NCBI GenBank assembly: GCA_963693305.1
Contig: OY855906.1
Coordinates: forward strand, 4,471,001-4,535,000
Direction: 5' to 3'
DNA from: Meandrina meandrites
Taxonomy: Eukaryota > Cnidaria > Anthozoa > Scleractinia > Meandrinidae
Length of the DNA: 64,000 nucleotides
This document shows, one piece after another, positions 1-8,365 of this stretch. A program made the position numbers and the translations under genes. The notes beneath the pieces are model-generated. The model did not search any database, was not told the origin of the DNA, and saw nothing but the letters and a program-made list of their open reading frames with translations. Numbering within the stretch: position 1 is the first letter of the stretch; each line of letters opens with the position of its first letter.

Positions 1-395
1 CTCCAATCGGATTCCAGAATTTTGCCAAAGTTTTGACTAGTTTTGTAGCTGTCAACTGTCAACTGTGGGGTAGTGGGGTATTTTTACATTTACATTGTTA
101 TACATAACTGAGTTTTCAGCCTTTGCCTGCTAAACTAGCCATATAACTGGCGCTAACGTAAAGGAAACTAGTTAGTATTTAAACTAAAACACTTATTTGT
201 AGTGGAAAATTTTGCTCGCTTCAAATTGCTTTTGCGCCATAATTCAGATTTACACGCAGAAGAAGAAGAAGCACTTTTTGAAAAAAATTGTCCCTCTCTA
301 TTGATACTCAGTAATAAAGTTTATCGAATGTTTAACGATGTTGTCACTCAGTTAGATGTAGACTGCTAGTTTTCCACTGGTTACTCTTACTCGCT
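1..395. repeat. Dispersed repeat, left copy (matches 48633-49470)
   Basis: Much of this stretch recurs in the same orientation at 48633-49470, including shared blocks around GGGGTAGTGGGG, CATAACTGAGTTTTCAG, AACGTAAAGGAAACTAGTTAG and TTGCTCGCTTCAAATTGCT. The right copy carries two extra blocks (about 48710-48840 and 48970-49270). I see no coding potential. It is a dispersed repeat or an old segmental duplication. Confidence 0.6.
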
Positions 396-435
396 TTGTG
401 CGCATTCCAATCAGCGGAGTTGGATAAATAGAGGA

Positions 436-583
436 TATCACACGGTGGCGAGAAGATATGAATTTTATGTTCAAGTGGTAGAAATGATATCTCACTCGTT
501 CGCTGCGCTCACTCGTGAGATGTCGTTTTTGCCACGAGAACATAAAATTCATATCTTTGAGCCAACGTGTAATGTTCTTTTTA
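436..583. repeat. Foldback MITE
   Basis: The arms around GATATGAATTTTATGTTC (left) and GAACATAAAATTCATATC (right) are inverted copies, and the centre holds a second palindrome around ATCTCACTCG/CGAGTGAGAT. Predicted short ORFs here are by-products of the palindrome. This is a non-autonomous foldback element of a type that is abundant in cnidarian DNA. Confidence 0.65.
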
Positions 584-747
584 TTATATGGAGACCAGAT
601 GTAATTGGAATTGCCGTTTTTTATTCCATTGTTTTCGAAAAATCAAGCAGGTTTTACATATCACCCTTCGTCTTCACAGAAAATACAAAGCACCCGTGTC
701 CAGGATATAGAAGCACTTACTGAATTCCAATCAAACAAATTTAAGTG

Positions 748-892
748 CAGCTGTTACCTAGGGGTAACCCTGCGATGGACTAGCATCCCATCCAGGGGGG
801 AGTAGAAATACTCCTAGTCGCTTCATGCTACGGAAACCGGGATAAGCTCCGGCCTGATGGGCCACTAGGCTCGTATACAGACTTTACCTAAA
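748..892 (+). repeat. SINE-like interspersed repeat
   Basis: This compact GC-richer unit contains GGTAACCCTGCGATGGACTA and ends near GACTTTACCT. From memory it resembles a SINE-like repeat seen in many cnidarian transcripts; I cannot confirm that here. It does not code for protein. Confidence 0.45.
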
Positions 893-895
893 TAT

Positions 896-2785
896 CGCAA
901 CACGTAAGAACTGAAAACATCACTGACTTTTGACTTGAATCCGATGCGGCAAGGTCTTGACGGCCGATAGTTTTCAACTGCTTTTGTTTTCTTCTTTACA
1001 ACATCTTGCACTTTGTGAAATTATTTGCAAAGAATTCTCTCTAAAAGCCTTCAAATCGTCAAGGTTTCCATTACCATGTTCTCGTCCTTGAGTTTTTCGT
1101 AAAACTCATTCTTTTTCGTCGCTTAATTAAACAAATTAAACTTGCTTGTCGATGCTTGCTCACAACAAGCCTGAACGACACAAGAAACCAAGTTCATTCA
1201 ACACTGAAGTAGAAATGGTGCGAATCGTTACGTCAATGAGCGATATGACACTCGCAAGCGTGCCATACGGAAAATACGCCACTCAGGTCCCGGATGGAGT
1301 GGCGTATGGAATCTACGAGTGGTTTATAATTCCCAGTAAAACACTCTCGTCCATATAATAATTATACGAGGTGTCGAGTGATGCCTATTGCCAAGTTTAA
1401 ACACTGTCTATGAATAACCTGCCATCAGGCCTTCCTTTTTTTCTTTCTCATGTTTCTTCCTCCCGCCACAATTTCCTACCTCTTTTATTTCAAAATAGTT
1501 TCTGAACAATAATAACAATGCTGTTTTTTGGCACACTAGCTCGGATCAGTGGACATGAAAACACATTGCCCACTCAAATTTGAAGACTATCATCGAATTG
1601 CATGTTACTCGAACAAACTGTCAATTGTTTTTTGAAAAATTGCACCGTTACCGAAAAAAAACATCCGGTTTGACTGAACTACGATTTCGCCAAAGCTCGA
1701 TCGATGAATCGAGATATAAACATAGCGCTGTCCTCCCGTAAAAGGATGTTTTGGCTCCTATTGTTATTGGAGTAATAAACCAATCAGAAACTGTTGACAT
1801 TTGGCAAGTTTCAGAGGGTGATAGAAAGAAAGCTTTTGTCGCCGGCACAGCCCAATAAGTAAATTATTGAAATTTCAACCAACAATTTGGTTGGTTCCAG
1901 AAGTTTTAGACGGAAATTTTTTTTGAATCAAGACAGATCATTTTGGAGTTCAAAACAGAAAGAAACAACTGTAAAGAATACTCAACCGTCAAAAATGTGG
2001 ACATATAAAAATCATCTTTCGAGTGGAATCGAATCCTATTTTCAAAACACGTCTTCGTCTCGTCATGCTTCAACCCAAACCACGGGCTATTTGAAACGTT
2101 GGCAACACACCACGGGTAAAGTAAATTACATGAGTTTTTACTCCGTATTGTAGGTTTAATTGACTGGTTACATCGGCTTGTGGACGTTAGCGAAAACCTA
2201 TCGATTAGCAAAATTGTCAACGACTTACAGAAACGTAACTTACATTTTCGCACAAAGAATGACATGAACTCTGAGTGTGCCAGTTTGATCCCAGTAGAAT
2301 AAAACAGAATAAAATTTTCGCCAGGAAGTTAGTTTTTGACCATCTTCTCTTATTTATTCGTTACACGTTTGCGAGCGAGCTTGTACAAAACGATTCCAGT
2401 TAGATTTGCGAGTCAATACATTTTTGTTTTGCCCTCAAGTGCCATAGTCGTGCAGTATTTTCGAGTTTGTTTTTCGAATTCGTGCTGTTGCATAGTGTTG
2501 ACTGAGGCGCTTCAGACAGTAAGGAAGTCACGTAAAAAGCACAACGTTTTCATTTTCAGTACAAGACTCTAACATATGCATGCATAAGCAAGAGATAATG
2601 AAACTTAGCAGATAAGCTATGTCAAAATTATAATCATCAGTCTATCCACCTAGAAACAAGATCACAATAATCATTGTTCTACCCGCGCAGGAAATACGTT
2701 AAAATTTGAACGTGAAAATCTTCTTTCCTTCATCTTTATTCTATCGAACGATTTTTTGCAGAAAATATACATCAAAAATCTCAAA
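896..2785. other. No gene recognised
   Basis: Only short, low-complexity ORFs are present. A small hairpin with CGCCACTC/GAGTGGCG arms lies near 1270-1310. I see no RNA gene or exon that I can support. Confidence 0.5.
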
Positions 2786-2829
2786 TACAGTAATAGCCCG
2801 CATATAAGAAACTGGGTTTTAACAACCTG

Positions 2830-2843
2830 TTAGGATAAAATTT
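2830..2843. repeat. LINE target-site duplication, left
   Basis: TTAGGATAAAATTT abuts the truncated endonuclease end of the LINE. It matches 21986-21999 with one A/G difference. Confidence 0.5.
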
Positions 2844-2848
2844 CCATT

Positions 2849-3010
2849 TTAAGCCCCCTCCACATCAGGGTTGAACTTACTGTAGTCTCTGAAGTAAAGT
2901 TGCCCATTTTGTTTTCTAAGTGATGATTCGACTGTGCAGAAAATTGGTAAATGATCTGAGATATCAACGGCTATAACCCCTGAAATCAACCTGTTAACTG
3001 TATTTGTATA
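2849..3010 (-). pseudogene. LINE endonuclease, C-terminal fragment (left of viral insertion)
   Basis: The minus-strand reading contains the SDHLPIF block, the conserved SDH motif of apurinic-like LINE endonucleases. The first part of the domain lies 16 kb away at 19424-20000. When the element and one AATAT copy are disregarded, the frame runs across the gap without a shift. The fragment is also cut off at its 3' end by the LINE's own inversion and truncation. It is not expressed as a functional unit. Confidence 0.8.
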
Positions 3011-3015
3011 AATAT
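3011..3015. repeat. Target-site duplication AATAT, left of Polinton-like element
   Basis: AATAT directly precedes the first base of the terminal repeat and is repeated at 19419-19423. Five base pairs is within the range of retroviral-type integrases, whereas many Polintons give six. Confidence 0.85.
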
Positions 3016-3176
3016 AGTAGTAATATCGGAGTCCATCAAATACCACTTCGGGCGCACCCGCCTAATTTTTGCCTCTTTCCGGACTAGTACTCAGGGGATA
3101 AACCCCTTCGTACTAGGGAAAGAGGCAAAAGGCGGGTGCTGCTCAGTAGTATTTGATGGACTCCGATATTACTACT
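3016..3176. repeat. Left terminal inverted repeat, 161 bp, itself a hairpin palindrome
   Basis: It is the exact reverse complement of 19258-19418. Internally it folds back: 3016-3043 pairs with 3149-3176 (28 bp), 3055-3062 with 3131-3138, 3067-3080 with 3117-3130, 3084-3090 with 3110-3116, and GGGG 3094-3097 with CCCC 3103-3106 around an ATAAA loop. Unequal internal loops and bulges separate the stems, as in hairpin telomeres of some linear DNA viruses. Confidence 0.95.
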
Positions 3177-3198
3177 TGGAAAGACAGCAAGTAAACAC

Positions 3199-3222
3199 CG
3201 CCCATTTAGAGGAGCGCAGCAG
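3199..3222 (+). promoter_or_regulatory. Subterminal conserved box, left
   Basis: A 24-bp block starting CGCCCATTTAGAGGA lies 22 bp inside the left terminal repeat. It recurs inverted at 19213-19236 with a single A/G difference, while the surrounding sequence has diverged. This fits a protein-binding or replication-origin site, but its role is inferred. Confidence 0.6.
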
Positions 3223-3236
3223 TCATGTAAACAACA

Positions 3237-3458
3237 ATGGGACGTGGAAGAAAAGGAATTATCACCCAAAGTCAAAGAACGGAAGAAGAACAAGAAGAAG
3301 TGGACTTAACAGACATGGAAGAGTTCGATTTGACGGGACCAGGAGAGCCGGTTTACGAAACACCAATCATGACGCCGCAGCTGACCCGCAGAATAATGGC
3401 AAATGAATTTAGCCCGGACCAGGTGGAGTACATAATAAAGAAAAGTTTGCACCTTTAA
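3237..3458 (+). CDS. Small acidic protein of unknown function
   Basis: This is the first ORF inside the left end, 73 residues. It has a basic N-terminus (MGRGRK), an acidic middle rich in Glu and Asp, and no recognised domain. The ATG lies 14 bp after the subterminal box and has no adjacent TATATA motif. I do not recognise the protein; it may be an accessory or early gene. It could also be a chance ORF, though its position and intact frame at the head of a compact genome favour a real gene. Confidence 0.45.
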   Translation: MGRGRKGIITQSQRTEEEQEEVDLTDMEEFDLTGPGEPVYETPIMTPQLTRRIMANEFSPDQVEYIIKKSLHL

Positions 3459-3462
3459 GAAG

Positions 3463-3528
3463 TTAATCACCAGCAGCATCAAGAATAGCTTCTACAGCTT
3501 GAGATGTAATAAGTTTGACATCATTCAC
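3463..3528 (-). other. Exon-like fragment, possible captured host terminal exon
   Basis: On the minus strand a pyrimidine-rich tract and AG (about 3542-3529) precede 21 open codons ending in TAA. The encoded tail contains the string LITSQAVEAILDAAGD, which looks like an ordinary cellular protein C-terminus. No other part of such a gene is present in the viral element. It may be a captured scrap of host exon or coincidence. Confidence 0.25.
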
Positions 3529-3590
3529 CTAAAAGGGAGAAGAAAGGTCTTTGAAAGCGCACACAATCGCGTGGAACAACACAATCATAC

Positions 3591-3598
3591 TATATATA
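3591..3598 (+). promoter_or_regulatory. TATATATA, candidate TATA box for 3645 gene
   Basis: It is located 46 nt upstream of the ATG at 3645, a more ordinary TATA-to-start spacing than in the structural genes. Confidence 0.35.
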
Positions 3599-3644
3599 CT
3601 GAAAATATTTTTGCCACCATTTAGAAAAAAGCAGCAGGTTGTAA

Positions 3645-3952
3645 ATGGCACTCACACCCGAGCAGCAAAAGCTTTTCAATAAAAAACTGGCAGAGGTGAT
3701 AGCGGTAGCAGCGAAAAAGTTCGAAACGGAAATAAAAAAATATCAAGAAGACCCCTATTGCATTTCAATGGAAAGAAAATCAAGAAATGCCTAAACCAAT
3801 GTATCCCATACACGGAGGAACAATGGGCAAATTACCAGCGGGACAAAGCTGTCAGAGATAATAAACAGCTGATAAACTTCATAGATAAAGTTTTTTTCGA
3901 AGACGGTGCGCTGCAATTTAAAGAAACACAAACAAATGTAAATAACAATTAA
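3645..3952 (+). pseudogene. Small unknown gene, apparently frameshifted
   Basis: An ATG ORF of 49 residues (3645-3794, charged, helix-like, beginning MALTPEQQKLFNKK) overlaps a second open frame (from before 3758 to 3952, 64 residues or more, including IPYTEEQWANYQRDK) in another register. The two pieces together would make a protein of roughly 105 residues. The pattern suggests one gene broken by an indel near 3735-3760, or two overlapping small genes. No domain is recognised. Confidence 0.35.
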
Positions 3953-3988
3953 CAACAGGTAAACAGGTAAACAGGTTAACAAGAATAG

Positions 3989-4336
3989 ATGGACACATTG
4001 GAACTAATTCAAGCACTTCCGGCAGAACTTCAAGAACAAATCCGCAAGGAGTATGTAAAAATCAAACTCTGGCAACGTAAAATGCAGGGCTGGGATGAAG
4101 TGAATAAAGCGATTTTGGAGGCCCCCTACTGTTTGAAAAACGAGCAGATCACGTGGATTCTGCACTGCTACAAATGCAACCTAGAATGTCAGCGGAACTA
4201 CCTCTGCAGCCTCTGTTACACAAGAAACAGGCAGAGAGAGTATTTAGGCCCAGACATATTTGATCCAGCAGAGTACGACCCATGCTTCGAAAAGGCGATA
4301 ACAATCAACAGCAGAGTGTGGAGCTACAAGCATTAG
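3989..4336 (+). CDS. Small Cys-rich protein with F-box-like N-terminus, unknown function
   Basis: This encodes 115 residues. The N-terminus (LIQALPAELQEQIRKEYV) resembles the first helices of F-box-like domains. The middle holds a Cys cluster (CYKC, then C, C and CSLC at about residues 60-82) that could bind zinc. It is last in the left-end plus-strand gene group and converges on the collagen-like gene at 4412. It could be an accessory protein that targets host factors, but that is only inference. Confidence 0.55.
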   Translation: MDTLELIQALPAELQEQIRKEYVKIKLWQRKMQGWDEVNKAILEAPYCLKNEQITWILHCYKCNLECQRNYLCSLCYTRNRQREYLGPDIFDPAEYDPCFEKAITINSRVWSYKH

Positions 4337-4411
4337 CGCTATTGAGACGTCAAAAGTAAACCCACCACAACTTCTGTATATTTGACATAAATAGGCGTGT
4401 CGACAAACTTA

Positions 4412-6019
4412 CTACCTAAAAGAAAAATCGTCCATTAAAATTAAACTTACTAATACACGTTTTGTATTAACTAGGGGTGATTCTGGGTGGCTAGGCTGAG
4501 ATAAACTAAGTGCAAAATATTGCCCCGAATTTAATCTTATTCTTCCACCTTTAGAACCGGGTGCAGCATATTGGTATTTTAAACCCTCAGCATTACGTAC
4601 GCTTGTAAATGGAGTGTCAGTTAACAAACTGCCGGGTATTCTAAAACCAAAACCTATTCTTTCATAAGTTCGAGAGGCACCCTTTAGTTCGATAATTAAA
4701 GCTGAGACACCCTCAATTAAACAAGGAAATGGCGCCATTACACGAATGTTATTACCGAATTTAACAAAAACTCTATCACCTCCTTTATTTTCATTGTAGA
4801 TCCATTCTCCAGTTATTACTATTCTAGGTTGCAAATTTTTTATCGCATAACCACTTAGATCTAAATCTTTTTGTAACCTGATTGTATCGTTGTCTATTTT
4901 GTACCCTCGATCATAATTTTTCAATGAAAAGCCGTTCAAATCCAAATCGGTTTGTAGCGTGATTTCGCCGTCATCAATAACGAAAGCCTGATCGTAAACA
5001 GTTCCATCTACATCAGTTTGATAACCTTTTACCCCATAAATAATCAAAGCAGCCTTTTCAAGTGGCGAAGAGCCATCATAACCCGAATTTGAAATATCAA
5101 GATAGATTGTGTTGTCATTGTCTTTGTATTTGCGCGTGTTAATAATAGTGCGTGAATATTTCGGGCTGTGACTGTTGAAGTGCTTGGTATGGTAATTAAG
5201 AGTATCAACCGGGTTAGGGGTTGAAGCACTTATAAACCAATCATTATCAACTTTCGGGATAAAGAACTCAACACATATAGTGTACTCACCTTCTTTTAGA
5301 GGCATTTTATTTAACGCCAAACGTGAGTTGAAAGAATTGACACCAGTTCTTACGAGATTGAAAGTATAAGCTTTTTTATTCACACTGTGAAGGTTGGATG
5401 TAAAGTCTTCTAACGTAACAGAAGTAACATTGTTTACAGCTGTCACGCCCGACCCTCGCTCCAAATAGGCTAAGGCATTCTTTTTATGTGAGTGTCCTGC
5501 TGAAATAGAATTTGAGCCCACATATTTTTTCATTGAACCAAGATTTACAGCATCCTGATCACCCGTAGGATTCGCAAGTTGCTTTATCGCATGGTCTTTC
5601 ATGAGAATATCTCCAGTAATAGCGGCGAGTGACAAATCTGCTTTATCACCCTTATCACCTTTTGCACCTTTTGGTCCAATAGCGCCTCTCGAACCCGCAG
5701 GTCCAGTTGCTCCAGTTGGTCCCGCAGGTCCTGTAGCTCCAGTTGGTCCGGTTGGCCCAGTAGCTCCAGCAGGTCCGGTAGGTCCGGTTCGCCCTTGTGG
5801 ACCTCTTTCACCTTTTAATCCTTTTTCTCCAGCATCACCTTTATCTCCTTTAGGACCTTGTGGGCCAGTATCACCCTTGTCACCTTTTTCACCTTTAGGC
5901 CCTTGTGGTCCAGTTGCGCCAGTTGGACCTTGTGGACCAGCAGGGCCAGCTTGCCCTCGGATTGAAGTAGACTCTTCATGTGTTTGAGTTGCACCCGTCG
6001 CACCGTTAAGAAACCCCAT
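4412..6019 (-). CDS. Collagen-like fibre/spike protein
   Basis: This encodes 535 residues. Residues 22-126 are about 35 uninterrupted Gly-X-Y triplets, followed by a roughly 400-residue C-terminal region with two DLDL(N/S)G(F/Y) repeats (around residues 350-395) and a beta-rich end. The layout resembles trimeric fibres of phages and large DNA viruses, where a collagen stalk carries a receptor-binding head, so a virion surface role is inferred. It starts 2 nt after the stop codon of the ATPase gene, and a TATATA lies 3 nt before its ATG, overlapping that stop. The long ORF on the opposite strand is a shadow of the triplet repeat. The head has no family that I can name. Confidence 0.8.
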   Translation of the reverse strand: MGFLNGATGATQTHEESTSIRGQAGPAGPQGPTGATGPQGPKGEKGDKGDTGPQGPKGDKGDAGEKGLKGERGPQGRTGPTGPAGATGPTGPTGATGPAGPTGATGPAGSRGAIGPKGAKGDKGDKADLSLAAITGDILMKDHAIKQLANPTGDQDAVNLGSMKKYVGSNSISAGHSHKKNALAYLERGSGVTAVNNVTSVTLEDFTSNLHSVNKKAYTFNLVRTGVNSFNSRLALNKMPLKEGEYTICVEFFIPKVDNDWFISASTPNPVDTLNYHTKHFNSHSPKYSRTIINTRKYKDNDNTIYLDISNSGYDGSSPLEKAALIIYGVKGYQTDVDGTVYDQAFVIDDGEITLQTDLDLNGFSLKNYDRGYKIDNDTIRLQKDLDLSGYAIKNLQPRIVITGEWIYNENKGGDRVFVKFGNNIRVMAPFPCLIEGVSALIIELKGASRTYERIGFGFRIPGSLLTDTPFTSVRNAEGLKYQYAAPGSKGGRIRLNSGQYFALSLSQPSHPESPLVNTKRVLVSLILMDDFSFR

Positions 6020-6021
6020 CT

Positions 6022-6654
6022 CTATATATTTTCGTCAAAATTTTTAAGTGTGGTTTTTTTTGGTTTGTCGTGGTATAAAAAAGAATATTTAGCATCGGTA
6101 GCCCTTTCAAGCAGCTCTCTATCAATTCCCAATTCATCAGCAATGCGGTTATTTTCTCTGGGAAGAAAGTTGAAAATGCAAAAGTGGCTACAATTATCTC
6201 GGATGTTTTTGGGGACCTTAAAATAGCTTTGAGAAAGATAAATGACGCTGCAATTGCGGTGGCGACCGTTGATAAAATAATCGATAATGTCGTTTTGGTT
6301 GCTTTCACAAACCATGTCATCGAAAATTACAATCTTTTGGTTGTCAGTGGACAGCATCTCAAGAGGAATAACATCGTTGGCACCTTCAATAACATTATAC
6401 CCAGCCACAGGATTGACTCTTGTGTCGAAATCATCAATCATATATTGGTACTTGTCTTGATGCAGGTTCTTAGCGCAAAGGTAAATTTTGTCGTAGACCA
6501 ACAGCCTGTAAAGCATATGCATGAGAATATTTGTCTTACCAGAGTTGCTTGGCCCGCAAATAAGCATCCGAAAGGTATCTGCCGGCATACAAGGGTGGCC
6601 TTGCTTGTAATTACTTTTTGTAGTCAAACTGGGGTCGTAATTGGGAATTTTCAT
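6022..6654 (-). CDS. Packaging ATPase (A32/FtsK-HerA type)
   Basis: This encodes 210 residues. Walker A is GPSNSGKT at residues 34-41, and Walker B is IVIFDD at 108-113. A downstream CSVIYLSQS stretch fits the sensor region of viral genome-packaging ATPases. The family drives DNA into preformed capsids and is a core gene of Polintons, adintoviruses and related viruses. The gene is divergent from the 6683 gene with only 28 bp between start codons, both sharing a central TATATATA. Its length is typical of Polinton ATPases. Confidence 0.92.
   Translation of the reverse strand: MKIPNYDPSLTTKSNYKQGHPCMPADTFRMLICGPSNSGKTNILMHMLYRLLVYDKIYLCAKNLHQDKYQYMIDDFDTRVNPVAGYNVIEGANDVIPLEMLSTDNQKIVIFDDMVCESNQNDIIDYFINGRHRNCSVIYLSQSYFKVPKNIRDNCSHFCIFNFLPRENNRIADELGIDRELLERATDAKYSFLYHDKPKKTTLKNFDENI
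6023..6028 (-). promoter_or_regulatory. Start-proximal TATATA of collagen-like gene
   Basis: The motif lies 3 nt before the ATG on the minus strand. Its end overlaps the TAG stop of the ATPase gene. Confidence 0.5.
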
Positions 6655-6682
6655 TTTTTTCTGTTATATATACGGCAAAAAT
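6655..6682. promoter_or_regulatory. 28-bp divergent promoter with central TATATATA
   Basis: TATATATA at 6665-6672 is separated from each flanking ATG by exactly 10 nt, giving a symmetrical bidirectional unit for the ATPase gene (-) and the 6683 gene (+). A conventional TATA box with its transcription start about 30 nt downstream would start inside both coding regions, so a different promoter logic is implied. Confidence 0.55.
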
Positions 6683-7534
6683 ATGTCCATGAAGAAGTGG
6701 CAAAAACTTGCTAGCGAAAAGGCTGAAGTTGAGCAGCAGAACGACAAAATCCTCGCGGTAATAAAAAATACCAAAATCAATAAAGGGTTTGGTCAGCTAT
6801 CAGGTGAGGATTTGTTCAAACCTATCACATCGCGGCTTGACAAACTCCAAGTAGGGGATAGCAACTCAAAAGAAGAGGAAGAGGTTCCAGACTATGGTAT
6901 GGATGAGTTTGATTTAAACAACCCCTTCGACGGAGATTTTAATCCGGATGCGGAAACTCCAACACCATCACCAACACCATCACCAACACCATCACCAACA
7001 TCATCACCACCACTATCACCTACATCAACACCGTTGCCACCTTTAGCTGAAGAGGAAGAAACAGAATTAATGGAAGAAGAGCAACCAAGTAAATGGGGGT
7101 CACCACAAGAACTGGTTATCAAGGGATCAGAGTCAGTTGACCTGCAGACACTGAACAGGTTGTTAACAGTAAATAAAAACAATCCGAACTATGTGGTAAA
7201 AAGCGAAACATCAAAATTCAGCGGCTACACAATGACAGACATAAAAAAGGCAAGAGATGCAATTCTTGAAAGGAGAAAAAGAGGGGTTAAAATCCCCATA
7301 CAGCAGCTGATGCCCGATGTTGATGATGATGAACCCGATAGAGAAATGGAAGGAAGCGGAAGTGTTGATCCAAACGCTTTGGTTGAAAGGCTACACTTAA
7401 GCTTGGCGTCTATACAGGCGGGCAACACTTCACTGAAGCTGAAAAAACAGGTCAAGCAGATGTTGGGGTTGCTGGTAAAGCTAAAGGAAATAACACAAAA
7501 AGAAGCCCACAAAATTTTGAGTACAATTATATAA
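6683..7534 (+). CDS. Unknown virion-associated protein with Pro-rich linker
   Basis: The first ATG (6683, beginning MSMKKWQKLA) is chosen because the TATATATA lies 10 nt before it; the frame upstream lacks an ATG. The protein has 283 residues: a charged N-terminal helix, an acidic stretch, a TPSPTPSPTPSP repeat linker (about residues 92-120), and a helical C-terminal half. It opens the structural gene run and overlaps its stop codon with the TATATA of the minor capsid gene. A scaffold or internal virion role is likely from position. I recognise no domain. Confidence 0.65.
   Translation: MSMKKWQKLASEKAEVEQQNDKILAVIKNTKINKGFGQLSGEDLFKPITSRLDKLQVGDSNSKEEEEVPDYGMDEFDLNNPFDGDFNPDAETPTPSPTPSPTPSPTSSPPLSPTSTPLPPLAEEEETELMEEEQPSKWGSPQELVIKGSESVDLQTLNRLLTVNKNNPNYVVKSETSKFSGYTMTDIKKARDAILERRKRGVKIPIQQLMPDVDDDEPDREMEGSGSVDPNALVERLHLSLASIQAGNTSLKLKKQVKQMLGLLVKLKEITQKEAHKILSTII
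7528..7533 (+). promoter_or_regulatory. Start-proximal TATATA of minor capsid gene
   Basis: It lies 6 nt before the ATG at 7540, and its last bases overlap the TAA stop of the upstream gene. Confidence 0.5.
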
Positions 7535-7539
7535 GCAAC

Positions 7540-8325
7540 ATGTCAACCCATTTTCATTTCAACCTGTTGCTCGACTCGCAGCTGGCCAAACAAAACAACG
7601 CCAACAGCAAGTCACATGACTTTACAATTAACTTTGACCCGCCAATCGCTTTAGATCCCTCCAAATCATACAAGGCGGCGTTAAATGAGCTGGTATCTAT
7701 GACCTATTCGTGGTACAACATCGCGAAACAATACAACAACAACGAATTCAAATGGCGGAAAAAAACAGAGAACTGGAAAACCGTGACAATTCCGGATGGA
7801 ATGTATGATTACGACGGTCTCAACACCACCATCCAGTCGCTTATCGGAAGAGTGGATCCCAAGGATGAAAAATCCAAGTTTATTGTCCAGCTGTATTTTC
7901 ACACCACAACATATCGGGCGGTCATTTTGTTGGAGGACGGCTACGAGCTTGATTTAAGTGGAGGTGAATTTGCTGCGTTGCTGGGTTTTGACAAGAAAAC
8001 AATAGATGGGGCGAACAATAGGAGCGACCGCGTGCCAAATATAACAAGAGGCGTCGACTGGATCTACATCCATTGTGACCTCATTACAAGGGCTGTGGAC
8101 AACATCGGGGGCGACCTTATGTTCTCTTTTTCAACTGCTGAACTCTCCGTCAGCTACCCCTTTTCAAAAGAGCCCCGCCGCCTCCTGTGGCACCCGGTGA
8201 ACAAAAATAGAATCAATGCGATAAATATCAAAATCACAGACGGGCGCAACAACATTATAGATCTGAATGACCAAGACGTGGCTTTAAGTATCATCATTGA
8301 AGAAGAAACACCTAAGCCCATCTGA
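7540..8325 (+). CDS. Minor capsid (penton) protein, single jelly-roll type
   Basis: This encodes 261 residues. The beta-rich sequence with the block ALNELVSMTYSWYNI (residues about 48-62) and the preceding FTINFDPPIALD is typical of the Polinton/adintovirus minor capsid protein, the penton equivalent that closes fivefold vertices. It sits immediately upstream of the core-like protein and major capsid genes, the usual order. The full frame is open with no break. Confidence 0.85.
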   Translation: MSTHFHFNLLLDSQLAKQNNANSKSHDFTINFDPPIALDPSKSYKAALNELVSMTYSWYNIAKQYNNNEFKWRKKTENWKTVTIPDGMYDYDGLNTTIQSLIGRVDPKDEKSKFIVQLYFHTTTYRAVILLEDGYELDLSGGEFAALLGFDKKTIDGANNRSDRVPNITRGVDWIYIHCDLITRAVDNIGGDLMFSFSTAELSVSYPFSKEPRRLLWHPVNKNRINAINIKITDGRNNIIDLNDQDVALSIIIEEETPKPI

Positions 8326-8365
8326 AAATAATTTACACATAAATAATTTACACATAAGTATAATA

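Noticed and set aside
445..723. ORF of 92 codons at the window start
   Set aside because: It spans both arms of a foldback MITE.
3016..3176. Independent MITE inserted at the element's left end
   Set aside because: The same 161 bp is present as the exact inverse at the other end, and the 5-bp duplication lies directly outside both, so these are the true termini.
5601..5987. Plus-strand ORF of 128 codons rich in Gly-Pro
   Set aside because: It is the antisense shadow of the Gly-X-Y repeat in the collagen-like gene.
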